64,000 nt of DNA from Oscillospiraceae bacterium. GTDB taxonomy: Bacteria > Bacillota > Clostridia > UMGS1840 > HGM11507. The first letter of the stretch is position 1. The number at the start of each line of letters is the position of its first letter. A program made the position numbers and the translations under genes. Of the stretch, positions 1 through 7,571 are shown in pieces. The stretch spans positions 1 to 64,000 of the forward strand of contig SVKB01000012.1 in assembly GCA_015068665.1 (NCBI GenBank). The letters are read 5' to 3'. A model generated the notes under the pieces. It was given only the letters and a program-made list of their open reading frames with translations, did not search any database and was not told where the DNA came from.

Positions 1-41
1 TCAGCTGCCCGTTCTTCGGGACTTAATTTGTACCTTGGCAT
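1..41 (-). CDS. Partial gene running off the left edge, N-terminus only
   Basis: An ATG at 39-41 follows a GGAGG ribosome site and reads MPRYKLSPEERAA before the window ends. A promoter-like pair lies just upstream. Only 13 residues are visible, too few to assign a family. The sequence between this gene and position 125 replaces the rest of a membrane-protein gene, so this could be the first gene of an inserted element; that is inference. Confidence 0.45.
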   Translation of the reverse strand, partial: MPRYKLSPEERAA

Positions 42-68
42 ATTAAAAACCTCCAAAATAATATTTTT

Positions 69-97
69 ATTATATATCATCTTGGAGGCTTCGTAAA
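69..97 (-). promoter_or_regulatory. Promoter for the left-edge gene
   Basis: On the minus strand TTTACG (92-97) is followed after 17 bases by TATAAT (69-74). A 7-bp inverted repeat, CCTCCAA/TTGGAGG (50-56 and 82-88), surrounds the -10 box and the ribosome site and could be an operator or a leader hairpin. Confidence 0.5.
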
Positions 98-124
98 GAC
101 TTTACACAAAATCCGGGGTTGTCT

Positions 125-283
125 CATAATACCATTTAAAGGAAATCTAAAAAATAATATAACTGAACCAAGAATTGAAGATGTTAAATAAAATGTATTA
201 AAAAGGTTAAAATCATAAGAAATGCTATTAATACTTTTAATATATTTTATAGGATTTTTTATTATCTCAACAAATCTTTTCAT
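125..283 (-). pseudogene. Truncated copy of the 52.4-53.0 kb membrane protein gene
   Basis: The first 53 codons (from the ATG at 281-283, with the same GGAGG ribosome site) match the intact gene at 52429-52989. Over positions 125-306 the DNA differs from 52831-53012 at only two sites. Similarity stops abruptly at 125, after the codons for FPLNGIM, and unrelated sequence follows. The fragment lacks most membrane segments of the intact protein and is almost certainly non-functional. It directly follows the toxin-tail-like remnant at 285-437, so it was probably the second gene of a translationally coupled pair. Confidence 0.85.
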
Positions 284-284
284 T

Positions 285-437
285 TTAACCTCCATGTCCC
301 GGATTATAATCGGTATAATATTCATTTTGATAATTATTAGGCTTACCTACATACACATTTGTTTTATCATAGTAGTAAATACCCCTGTATCCAAGATGTG
401 GAACCCGTTTCATTCCAAACACATCATAAGGGTAGTA
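285..437 (-). pseudogene. 50-codon C-terminal remnant of a gene lost upstream of the truncated membrane-protein gene
   Basis: Read on the minus strand, 285-437 is an uninterrupted frame of 50 codons that contains DVFGMKRVPHLGYRG and ends in NPGHGG followed by TAA. The stop lies one base before the ATG of the truncated membrane-protein gene, whose ribosome site is formed by the last codons. The frame closes with a stop as soon as it enters the palindromic repeat at 435. There is no start codon. The layout is that expected for the tip of an RHS-type toxin followed by its immunity gene, but I do not recognise a toxin family in the tail. At the other copy (53 kb) only the last six codons remain. 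Confidence 0.6.
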
Positions 438-545
438 ACACAAGGGGACGGAGATGTTGTGTTACTTTTTTATAGCACAATAGAACCGTCCCCTTGTCTC
501 TATAGAACCGTCCCCTTGTCTCTATAGAACCGTCCCCTTGTCTCT
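435..545. repeat. GGGGACGG palindromic (REP-like) cluster with three 22-bp tandem units
   Basis: ACAAGGGGACGG (440-451) is the reverse complement of CCGTCCCCTTGT in the units that follow. The unit AGAACCGTCCCCTTGTCTC recurs three times with a 22-bp period (482, 504, 526). A second, competing hairpin GTAACACAA/TTGTGTTAC (435-443 and 457-465) shares bases with the first. The right end overlaps the stop codon of the 544-990 gene and the left end cuts the remnant at 285-437. Related copies lie only in the 50.3-53.8 kb island. Confidence 0.85.
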
Positions 546-990
546 AATCCAATTCACAATAATACCAACCTGTCTCGATTTTCTTTGTAAAAAGCATCTC
601 TCCGTATTTACTTTTTGGTTTTTTCCCATTTGATGTATATGCCATCCCCAATCCATTAGTCATATATGCTTCATAACAAAACAAAACTGTTTGTTGACAT
701 TTTTCAATATACAGTAAATCACATTCATCAATAATACGAAACAATTTTTCTCCAAGCTTCTGAATTTCGGAATCAGGCACCCCATAAATTTTTTCATTTG
801 TTATGTATATATTTTCCGAATCATAATTCAAAAGAAAAGTCGCAATATTTTCCATATCATATTTGTTATTTTCAAAATGTTCTACTATTCTTTTCTCATT
901 TGCGGGATAAAAAACTGTAATAAACAGTATAACTAATAATATTACTGTTACAATCATTACGCAAGTCAGCCATTTTGTTTCATTGTTCAT
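544..990 (-). CDS. Candidate immunity protein of the RHS toxin: small membrane-anchored protein
   Basis: This 148-residue protein has one N-terminal hydrophobic segment (about residues 8-28) followed by a soluble domain of about 115 residues. The domain has a GMAYTSNGKKP stretch and a C-terminal WYYCELD. Its start overlaps the end of the RHS gene by 11 bases, so translation is probably coupled. Position directly after a polymorphic-toxin tip is the usual place for the cognate immunity gene, and that is the basis for the suggested role; I do not recognise a named immunity family. The stop codon lies inside a palindromic repeat. A membrane-anchored immunity protein would fit a toxin neutralised at or outside the membrane, but this is inference. 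Confidence 0.6.
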   Translation of the reverse strand: MNNETKWLTCVMIVTVILLVILFITVFYPANEKRIVEHFENNKYDMENIATFLLNYDSENIYITNEKIYGVPDSEIQKLGEKLFRIIDECDLLYIEKCQQTVLFCYEAYMTNGLGMAYTSNGKKPKSKYGEMLFTKKIETGWYYCELD

Positions 991-3900
991 TAAAATGCTT
1001 AATCCCCTTTCTAATCACAATATGGTCGAGAAATTCATTTTCAACTTGCGAGCCAGTTGCTGAATCCTTCCATATTCCCGATGCATAGACTGAACCAATA
1101 ATCAATGTTGTTTCTGAAATATTAGCTGCTGCTCCAGCATATCCATATAAAAAGTTTCCCATTTCTTCTGGTGTAGTATAATAATCAGATATAATTACCC
1201 ATGAGTTACTCGATCCTGGATATGATATTCCTAATGAAGTATTCCAAGGATCGGGTCTTTTTATGTCCCAATCAGCACCATGATTTACTTTTAAATAGAA
1301 CCATATAAGATTATTTTTATATTGTTGCGCCTCATACCTAGCATTATCCAACAATCTTTTAAATGGTATAGTTACATCATAAAATTGCTCTTTTGTATAT
1401 AAATCTGTAACAATTTCTACCCCCGCGTCAATATCATCTTGTGTGCGATATATCAATCCTAATGACGACCATGTTTGCGCACCTACAACACCAAAATCAG
1501 AACCAGTATTCCCTAAGCCCATATCATTTTTGTATGCATTTACAGCATCAAGAGTTTGTTGTCCGAAATAACCATCAATTTCACCCGAATAATAGCCAAG
1601 ACTAGTAAGTTTATCTTGCATAACTTCAACATCGACATTATACTCTGTACTCAAACTTATTCTATCATCATAGTCGAACAAGCCTAATGGGTCAATAAAA
1701 TTTACCGGATTATTACCACAATAAACATACCAGTTAAGTCCGTCTTTTATAGGGTCTTCCGAGATAAATCTGCCTGAAGCAGTATCATAATATCTTGCTC
1801 TTAGATATATAAGTCCGCTTTCTTCGTCAAAATATTCTCCCGAGTATCTGAATGGGTTAGTATCGTTCTCTGATGTTGCTTTCTGATTACCGAATGCATC
1901 GTAGGAATAGTCTTTTAATATTGTTCCGCTTTGGCTAACAAGCTTAGTTGTATCGTTATGAACATTAAAGGAATAGAATTCTTTATTACCATCAACAGTT
2001 CTTGTAATCAGATGAATACCTCTGAAAAATAATTGATTCCCTGATTTTACGATATTCTGACCGTCGTAGATATGGCTTGTTGTTATACCGTTTACTGTTT
2101 TTGATTGTCTTAGACCATTACCGTCGTATACATAAGATGCAGAAACACCGTTTTTATTAAATGCAGATAATCTGTTTAATGCATCATAGGTATATTCTTC
2201 CATATAATTAGTCGGAATATTACCCATTGTAAAGGTATTTCCGCCGTTTTCAACATCTGATAATTCGGTATATGTTTTATAGGTTAAATTACCGTTTATA
2301 TCATAACCGTAGCTTGTGGTTCTATTACCCGATATTTCACTTAACAGCTGATTATTTTTATTATACTGATAATCAGTTTGTGAAATGAGATTTCCTTCTA
2401 AATCGGTTTCGACTTTAGAGTTTCTGTTTGAAAATCTGTCATAGCTATACAGGTTTTCGCCCTCAGTTGACACATTTTCTTTTGTAAGCCTTCCGAGGTT
2501 ATCGTATATATACGATGTAGTTTTATCATTTTCGGTTATATCCGAGATATTGCCGTTTAAGAAATATGATACACTGAAATTATCTATATTTCCATTAACC
2601 GTACTGTTTATCTTTGATATTACCTGCCCTGCTTTATTATACTGATAATTTACGGAAACCGCACCTGTTTGATTTAAAAGATTACCGTTATTATCATAGC
2701 TATATGTAACAGTATCCGTACCGTCTGAAACGGAAGTTAAACGGTTTAAAATATCATAATTATAAGTTAAATTAATTTCGTTATTTAACTTAAAGGTTTT
2801 TCGGTTACCGTTTGCATCATAGGTATATTCTTTAACATCTGCTCCCTTTACTTCACGGATAAGCTGACCTAATGAATTGTATGTATAATCAGTTACCCCC
2901 GAAGAATCGGTCATTGATTTAATATTACCCATTAAATCATAGGTATATGAGATATTTTCGTCTTTAGAATTACCTGTGGCATTAATTTCTTTTACTCTGC
3001 CCAAGCCGTCATAAATATAACTTGTATTAACACTATCGTTATACTTTGACAAATTCTGACCTAAATAGTCATAGGTAAAGTGAGTGGTAATTCCTTCGGG
3101 ACTTGTAACCGAAGTAAGCTGATTTAAGTTATTATAAGTATAATTTGTTATCTGATGGATTTCGGGATTTATTTCTTCATCCATTGAAGTTAATCCCAAA
3201 ATCAGCTTAGTTATATTTCCAAGCTTATTATACTCGTATTTTGTGATATTGTCAAGCAAACCATCGTTTGCAACCACATAAATTAAGTTACCCGTATTAT
3301 CATAAATATTTTGGGTTACGATATATGCTTCTTCCTCGCCCTGCTTATTACTTTGGGTATAAATTTTAGTATTTAAGCCGTCACCGTTATAGAAATATTT
3401 TGTTTTTGAGGTTACATTCACATCTATCGGGGTTATAACCTCGGTTTGAAGTCCTAAATTATTATACTTAAACTCGGTTGTATTACCGTTAAAATCGGTT
3501 GCACTTACTAAATTACCGAACAGGTCATACTCATTTGTGGCTTCCATATAGGAACCGTCGGGCTTTAGCATTTCAGTTTTAATATTTCTACCCGCATAAT
3601 CATAAGTATTTTTACTTACGGTTTTATTTTCATAGCCTTCGTCATTTGCTCGGAAATCCTCACTTGCTACGAGGTTACCCATTAAATCATAGGTCATATT
3701 CATTTTATAGGTTTTATCGCCGTTTACATATTCTTCAGATAAAACATTACCGAAGGCATCGGAATACTGTTTGATTATCGATTTATCCGAATCGGTTTTA
3801 TATACATTGGATGTGGTTATAAAGCGGTTATCTGAAATTGTATAATCATATTCTTTTTTACTTAAAACAGTTCCGTTTTCTTTTGTGATTTCGGATTTTA

Positions 3901-6565
3901 CCGACCCATCCTTATTATATTCATAGAAAATACTTGAATAAGGGCTTCCCGATGCATCATCAAAGAGGGATATTTTTACGGGACGGGAAAATTCATCATA
4001 AGCTATTTCCTTTACCAATTTATATCCGTTATCGTAAATATATGTCTGATATTCTTTACCTAACGCATCATATTTTATTTTTTGTTTTCCGCCGTTTTTA
4101 TCGGTTAATATTATTTCATTATTTACCGAATCGTAGGCGGTATAGGAATAAAAGCCGTCAGGGGTTTTAACAGAGGTTACTCTTCCTAATAAATCATAGG
4201 TATATTTGGTAACATTGCCCTCGGGAGATTTTGCGTAAATTAAATTAAAATAATTATCATACTTTTCCAAAGTAGAAAGAGAGGTTTTTCCGTCGATATT
4301 TTCAACATCGTTTACGGTGGTTTCCTTAGTCAGCAATACTCCTGCTTCCTCGGGCTGATAGTTATATGAAATATTTGTAATTATTTCGTCTTCTCCGTTT
4401 ATTTTTGTGGTTTTTATAACTTCGCCGAAATCGTTATATTCAAAGAGGGTTGTATCAAAATACTCATAATTTTCCCCCGTTTGCTTAAAGCTTTGTGATT
4501 TTACAATCTTTTTTCCATCCTCGGAGAAGGTGTTTTTAACGCCTACATACACACCGTCTGACTGCAGCTCTTTTTCTTCTTCAATCATGCCGTAGATGTT
4601 ATACGTGGTGTATTTTTCGCGAGTTTCTCCGTTGGAAGCTGTGATTTCGGATAATATACGGTCACAATCATCATAAGTGTAATCAATAGTTGTTTGTACA
4701 TTTTTCTTATCTTTTACAGAGTACTTCTTAACTCTTGTAACCAGTTTATTGCCGTTTTTGTTATAGCTTTGATATGTATAATAGGAAGAATCACTGTTTC
4801 CATCCATATATGAAGCAGAACGCGAGGTTAAAAGAGAATCTTTGGAATAGTTCTCTGTAACGGTTTTTACATCGGTTTTTATTGTGCTTGTATACGGCTT
4901 TGAAAAAACCGTAGTATAACCGCATTCGTAATCAGTATCATTTAAAATTTCATCAGAGTTATGAGAGCGTTTTTCATATCTTCTGGTTACTAAGGATATC
5001 TCCTTGTAAAATCGACTGGTTGTTTCACGATCCGTTTTACCACGATTAAAACGATAATAAATCATTCCCCCTGTCGGTAATTCTACAGAATCTATCCTAA
5101 AGCTGGAAAACAAATCAAAGCCGCCATACCCTGTACCTCTTATCAAAAAATGTTTATTGCTGACAACAGACATATTATATTTTATTATTTGTCCTGTCTC
5201 ATCAGCATTCCCTTTTGTAACGGTGAAGATTATTTTATCATCCTCTTTTATTTTATTTTGCGGATCAATAGAGTTGTCGTTAATGTATTCGGTAGTGTAT
5301 TTTATCATTTGAACCCCATCAACGAGAATTTTTACCTGGTTTTCAGTTGAACGGTCTATTGAAATATATCTTCCGTAAGTATCGGTTATACCTATTAAAT
5401 CAGAGGTAGCGGTATTACTGTTATAGTGATATGTAATAGTATTATTAAACCTATCCGTTTTCTTTAAAAATCTTCCACTTATGTCAAAATAAAATCTTAC
5501 ACCGTCATATCTTTCTATACAGTATGTCCCCTCTTTTGTATAAGGAAGAAGATCGTCATTTATCATTTTATATAAATCGGTGTTTACAGTTTTTCCATAA
5601 GTATTTATGATTTCAAAATCATAGGTTTCTACACGCGGATCTTCGTCATCCTCCTTCCATTTCAATTTTACCGAATAATCCATTATTATTCCGGTATCAG
5701 GGTCATAAAAATCATACTTATATTCTTCATAGTAGTATTCTACTGTTTTATTATCCACAGTTACCTCTTTATCATACCAGGTAAAGTATTTTTCAATAAG
5801 ACTTGGATTATTAACAAACCAACCTGCACCAAGATTTACAACGTTAAATACATTCCCATCTTCATTCGATCTTGTCAAATCCGATACAGTAGTTACAATA
5901 TAAGGAGAAACAGTGGTATCTCTTATCAATGTCACATCACTACCTGTCACCTCTAAAATTCTATAAAAATATTTAAACGGATGATCAGGATTTCTATCGT
6001 AGGTAATTTTATTTTTCTTTGGTGATGATGTAGGACTTACTGTAACAACGGGGGATACATTGCTTAAATCCTTCACCTTCAATTGTCCGGGTGCGTATTC
6101 ATATTCTCTTAGTTCAGTTATAGAATCAAACATTATATAATACGGTGTATTTGTATCATCATTTTTTATATAGTACTTAAATACCAACGCACTTCCAAAA
6201 TTTGTGTAGTAAGCACCGGTATATCTCTCAATAAAAGTCCTCTTATGGCTGTTTTGGGAAAAGATATTCTTTTCTGTAGAGGTACTATCAAATCGTCTTT
6301 TAAATTCAACATTAAAACCGTTTTTACCTTCAAGAACTAAATCATCTGCAGTATAATGTAAACTTCCGGTGCTTGTTTTTATTGTTTCATTACCTGCATC
6401 ATTTTTGGTTACAGGTGCAGTTTGTTCATTACCGTATGCCTCAAAAAACAAATTTTTCTTTATTAAATTTTCTAAAGCTTCGGTTGTTGACGATGCACTT
6501 ACCGAAACAACCGATATAACAAGAAGCATTAAAGTTAAATACAGCATTTTACTTATTTTTCTCAT
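980..6565 (-). CDS. Secreted RHS/YD-repeat protein with peptidoglycan-binding domain and polymorphic toxin type 44 tip
   Basis: The start is set at the ATG at 6563-6565 behind AAAGGAGG, giving 1,861 residues and a clear Sec signal peptide (hydrophobic core LYLTLMLLVISVVSV). Residues of roughly 350-1,550 carry many YD/RHS repeats (patterns such as YTYDLLGR and YDANGNR). The RHS core follows, containing GLIYLRARYYDTASGRF and ending in NFIDPLGLF. Next comes a peptidoglycan-binding type 1 domain (about 70 residues: DKLTSLGYYSGEIDGYFG). The last ~120 residues hold NHGADWDIK, EEMGNFLYGYAGAAA and DHIVIRKGIKHF, which match the polymorphic toxin type 44 (Ntox44) family as I remember it. The RHS shell is expected to encapsulate the tip. 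The gene is the third of four overlapping genes and resembles WapA-type contact-dependent toxins. Confidence 0.88.
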   Translation of the reverse strand: MRKISKMLYLTLMLLVISVVSVSASSTTEALENLIKKNLFFEAYGNEQTAPVTKNDAGNETIKTSTGSLHYTADDLVLEGKNGFNVEFKRRFDSTSTEKNIFSQNSHKRTFIERYTGAYYTNFGSALVFKYYIKNDDTNTPYYIMFDSITELREYEYAPGQLKVKDLSNVSPVVTVSPTSSPKKNKITYDRNPDHPFKYFYRILEVTGSDVTLIRDTTVSPYIVTTVSDLTRSNEDGNVFNVVNLGAGWFVNNPSLIEKYFTWYDKEVTVDNKTVEYYYEEYKYDFYDPDTGIIMDYSVKLKWKEDDEDPRVETYDFEIINTYGKTVNTDLYKMINDDLLPYTKEGTYCIERYDGVRFYFDISGRFLKKTDRFNNTITYHYNSNTATSDLIGITDTYGRYISIDRSTENQVKILVDGVQMIKYTTEYINDNSIDPQNKIKEDDKIIFTVTKGNADETGQIIKYNMSVVSNKHFLIRGTGYGGFDLFSSFRIDSVELPTGGMIYYRFNRGKTDRETTSRFYKEISLVTRRYEKRSHNSDEILNDTDYECGYTTVFSKPYTSTIKTDVKTVTENYSKDSLLTSRSASYMDGNSDSSYYTYQSYNKNGNKLVTRVKKYSVKDKKNVQTTIDYTYDDCDRILSEITASNGETREKYTTYNIYGMIEEEKELQSDGVYVGVKNTFSEDGKKIVKSQSFKQTGENYEYFDTTLFEYNDFGEVIKTTKINGEDEIITNISYNYQPEEAGVLLTKETTVNDVENIDGKTSLSTLEKYDNYFNLIYAKSPEGNVTKYTYDLLGRVTSVKTPDGFYSYTAYDSVNNEIILTDKNGGKQKIKYDALGKEYQTYIYDNGYKLVKEIAYDEFSRPVKISLFDDASGSPYSSIFYEYNKDGSVKSEITKENGTVLSKKEYDYTISDNRFITTSNVYKTDSDKSIIKQYSDAFGNVLSEEYVNGDKTYKMNMTYDLMGNLVASEDFRANDEGYENKTVSKNTYDYAGRNIKTEMLKPDGSYMEATNEYDLFGNLVSATDFNGNTTEFKYNNLGLQTEVITPIDVNVTSKTKYFYNGDGLNTKIYTQSNKQGEEEAYIVTQNIYDNTGNLIYVVANDGLLDNITKYEYNKLGNITKLILGLTSMDEEINPEIHQITNYTYNNLNQLTSVTSPEGITTHFTYDYLGQNLSKYNDSVNTSYIYDGLGRVKEINATGNSKDENISYTYDLMGNIKSMTDSSGVTDYTYNSLGQLIREVKGADVKEYTYDANGNRKTFKLNNEINLTYNYDILNRLTSVSDGTDTVTYSYDNNGNLLNQTGAVSVNYQYNKAGQVISKINSTVNGNIDNFSVSYFLNGNISDITENDKTTSYIYDNLGRLTKENVSTEGENLYSYDRFSNRNSKVETDLEGNLISQTDYQYNKNNQLLSEISGNRTTSYGYDINGNLTYKTYTELSDVENGGNTFTMGNIPTNYMEEYTYDALNRLSAFNKNGVSASYVYDGNGLRQSKTVNGITTSHIYDGQNIVKSGNQLFFRGIHLITRTVDGNKEFYSFNVHNDTTKLVSQSGTILKDYSYDAFGNQKATSENDTNPFRYSGEYFDEESGLIYLRARYYDTASGRFISEDPIKDGLNWYVYCGNNPVNFIDPLGLFDYDDRISLSTEYNVDVEVMQDKLTSLGYYSGEIDGYFGQQTLDAVNAYKNDMGLGNTGSDFGVVGAQTWSSLGLIYRTQDDIDAGVEIVTDLYTKEQFYDVTIPFKRLLDNARYEAQQYKNNLIWFYLKVNHGADWDIKRPDPWNTSLGISYPGSSNSWVIISDYYTTPEEMGNFLYGYAGAAANISETTLIIGSVYASGIWKDSATGSQVENEFLDHIVIRKGIKHFNEQ

Positions 6566-7571
6566 TTTTTCTACCTCCTTTGAAGTCCTTGTCAATGGCT
6601 TCTTTTACCGATACTCCCTTTTGTCTTGAAAGCTTTATTCCTCTTTCAATTTCCCTTATTAAGTATCCGTCATTTATCAGAGCTTCTATTTCTTCATCCG
6701 ATAAATCCTTTAGTTTACTTTTTGCATATTTTTTCATACTGTCATCAAAAACAAAAAACATATTTTTTTCGATAATTTTATTACTTAAAAGTTCTCTTCT
6801 TTTTTCCTGCTTTTTTTCAAATTTTTCACTTATCTTCTTTGCCTTTTTATCATACATTTCATTGATATTTTCATTATGAGCCAAAGAGTTTTTTACGTAA
6901 TCAATAACTTCATAAGGGTCAACATCGTTAAAATTATTTTTATTTATTTTTACTTCAGGGTAAATTGATGATATTATATCTATCCATTCCTTTTTATTTG
7001 CCCTATCATCAAGAATTTTGTTTATGGTTTTTACTCCACGAAAGCACAGGGTATTTGCCACAGTTATGTCTTCATAATCAAGGCCTTTATTTATATATTC
7101 CGTTATTCCCTCTTCGTTTAATACTCCGCCGATACTTCCCGTTGCGTTATTATAGGCTTCTTCCAACCAGTATGCATTTTTAAAGTTTGACCTTTCTCCG
7201 TAAGAATACATATCATCTATCAATGAAAAGTCCGCATTTGCCATAAATAAAAACTGATAAATTTTTAAAAGCTTATCAAGGTCTTTTCCGTTTTCGGCTT
7301 CCTCAAGAAGAATATTATTAGCTTCTTCCGACATATTGTAATTAACTACACAACGAAGATAATCGGTCATATTTCTTTTTATTTCATCCTCATACAGTCC
7401 GTTTTTTCTCAGTACCTTTTCCATATCCTTGTTTTTAAAGGCTTTATTTATTGCGACTACGGTTTTTTCCTCGGTTTTCTCCGTTTTTGCGCTTCCGTAT
7501 TTACTGTATGCAGACAGTCCCAGTGTAAACACGGTTACCATGATAAGTAAGGTAATTATTATTTTTTTCAT
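6549..7571 (-). CDS. Secreted or membrane-anchored helical protein of unknown function in the RHS operon
   Basis: The 340-residue product starts with a signal peptide or membrane anchor (IIITLLIMVTVFTLGL). The rest is charged and mostly helical, with a Lys/Glu-rich probable coiled coil around residues 235-270 and a short C-terminal segment (LSDEEIEALINDG) resembling an SHOCT-type helix. I do not recognise a family. It overlaps the RCC1 gene upstream by 4 bases and the RHS gene downstream by 17 bases, so the three are probably made together. It may be an accessory factor for export or surface display of the RHS protein; that is inference from position only. Confidence 0.75.
   Translation of the reverse strand: MKKIIITLLIMVTVFTLGLSAYSKYGSAKTEKTEEKTVVAINKAFKNKDMEKVLRKNGLYEDEIKRNMTDYLRCVVNYNMSEEANNILLEEAENGKDLDKLLKIYQFLFMANADFSLIDDMYSYGERSNFKNAYWLEEAYNNATGSIGGVLNEEGITEYINKGLDYEDITVANTLCFRGVKTINKILDDRANKKEWIDIISSIYPEVKINKNNFNDVDPYEVIDYVKNSLAHNENINEMYDKKAKKISEKFEKKQEKRRELLSNKIIEKNMFFVFDDSMKKYAKSKLKDLSDEEIEALINDGYLIREIERGIKLSRQKGVSVKEAIDKDFKGGRKNEKNK

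Noticed and set aside
222-527. 101-codon plus-strand reading frame
   Set aside because: It is antisense to the pseudogene remnants and runs through the palindromic repeats; no ribosome site or recognisable protein.
482-545. Three 22-bp direct repeats as a CRISPR-like array
   Set aside because: Units are contiguous with no spacers, the motif is half of a palindrome found elsewhere, and no cas gene is near.
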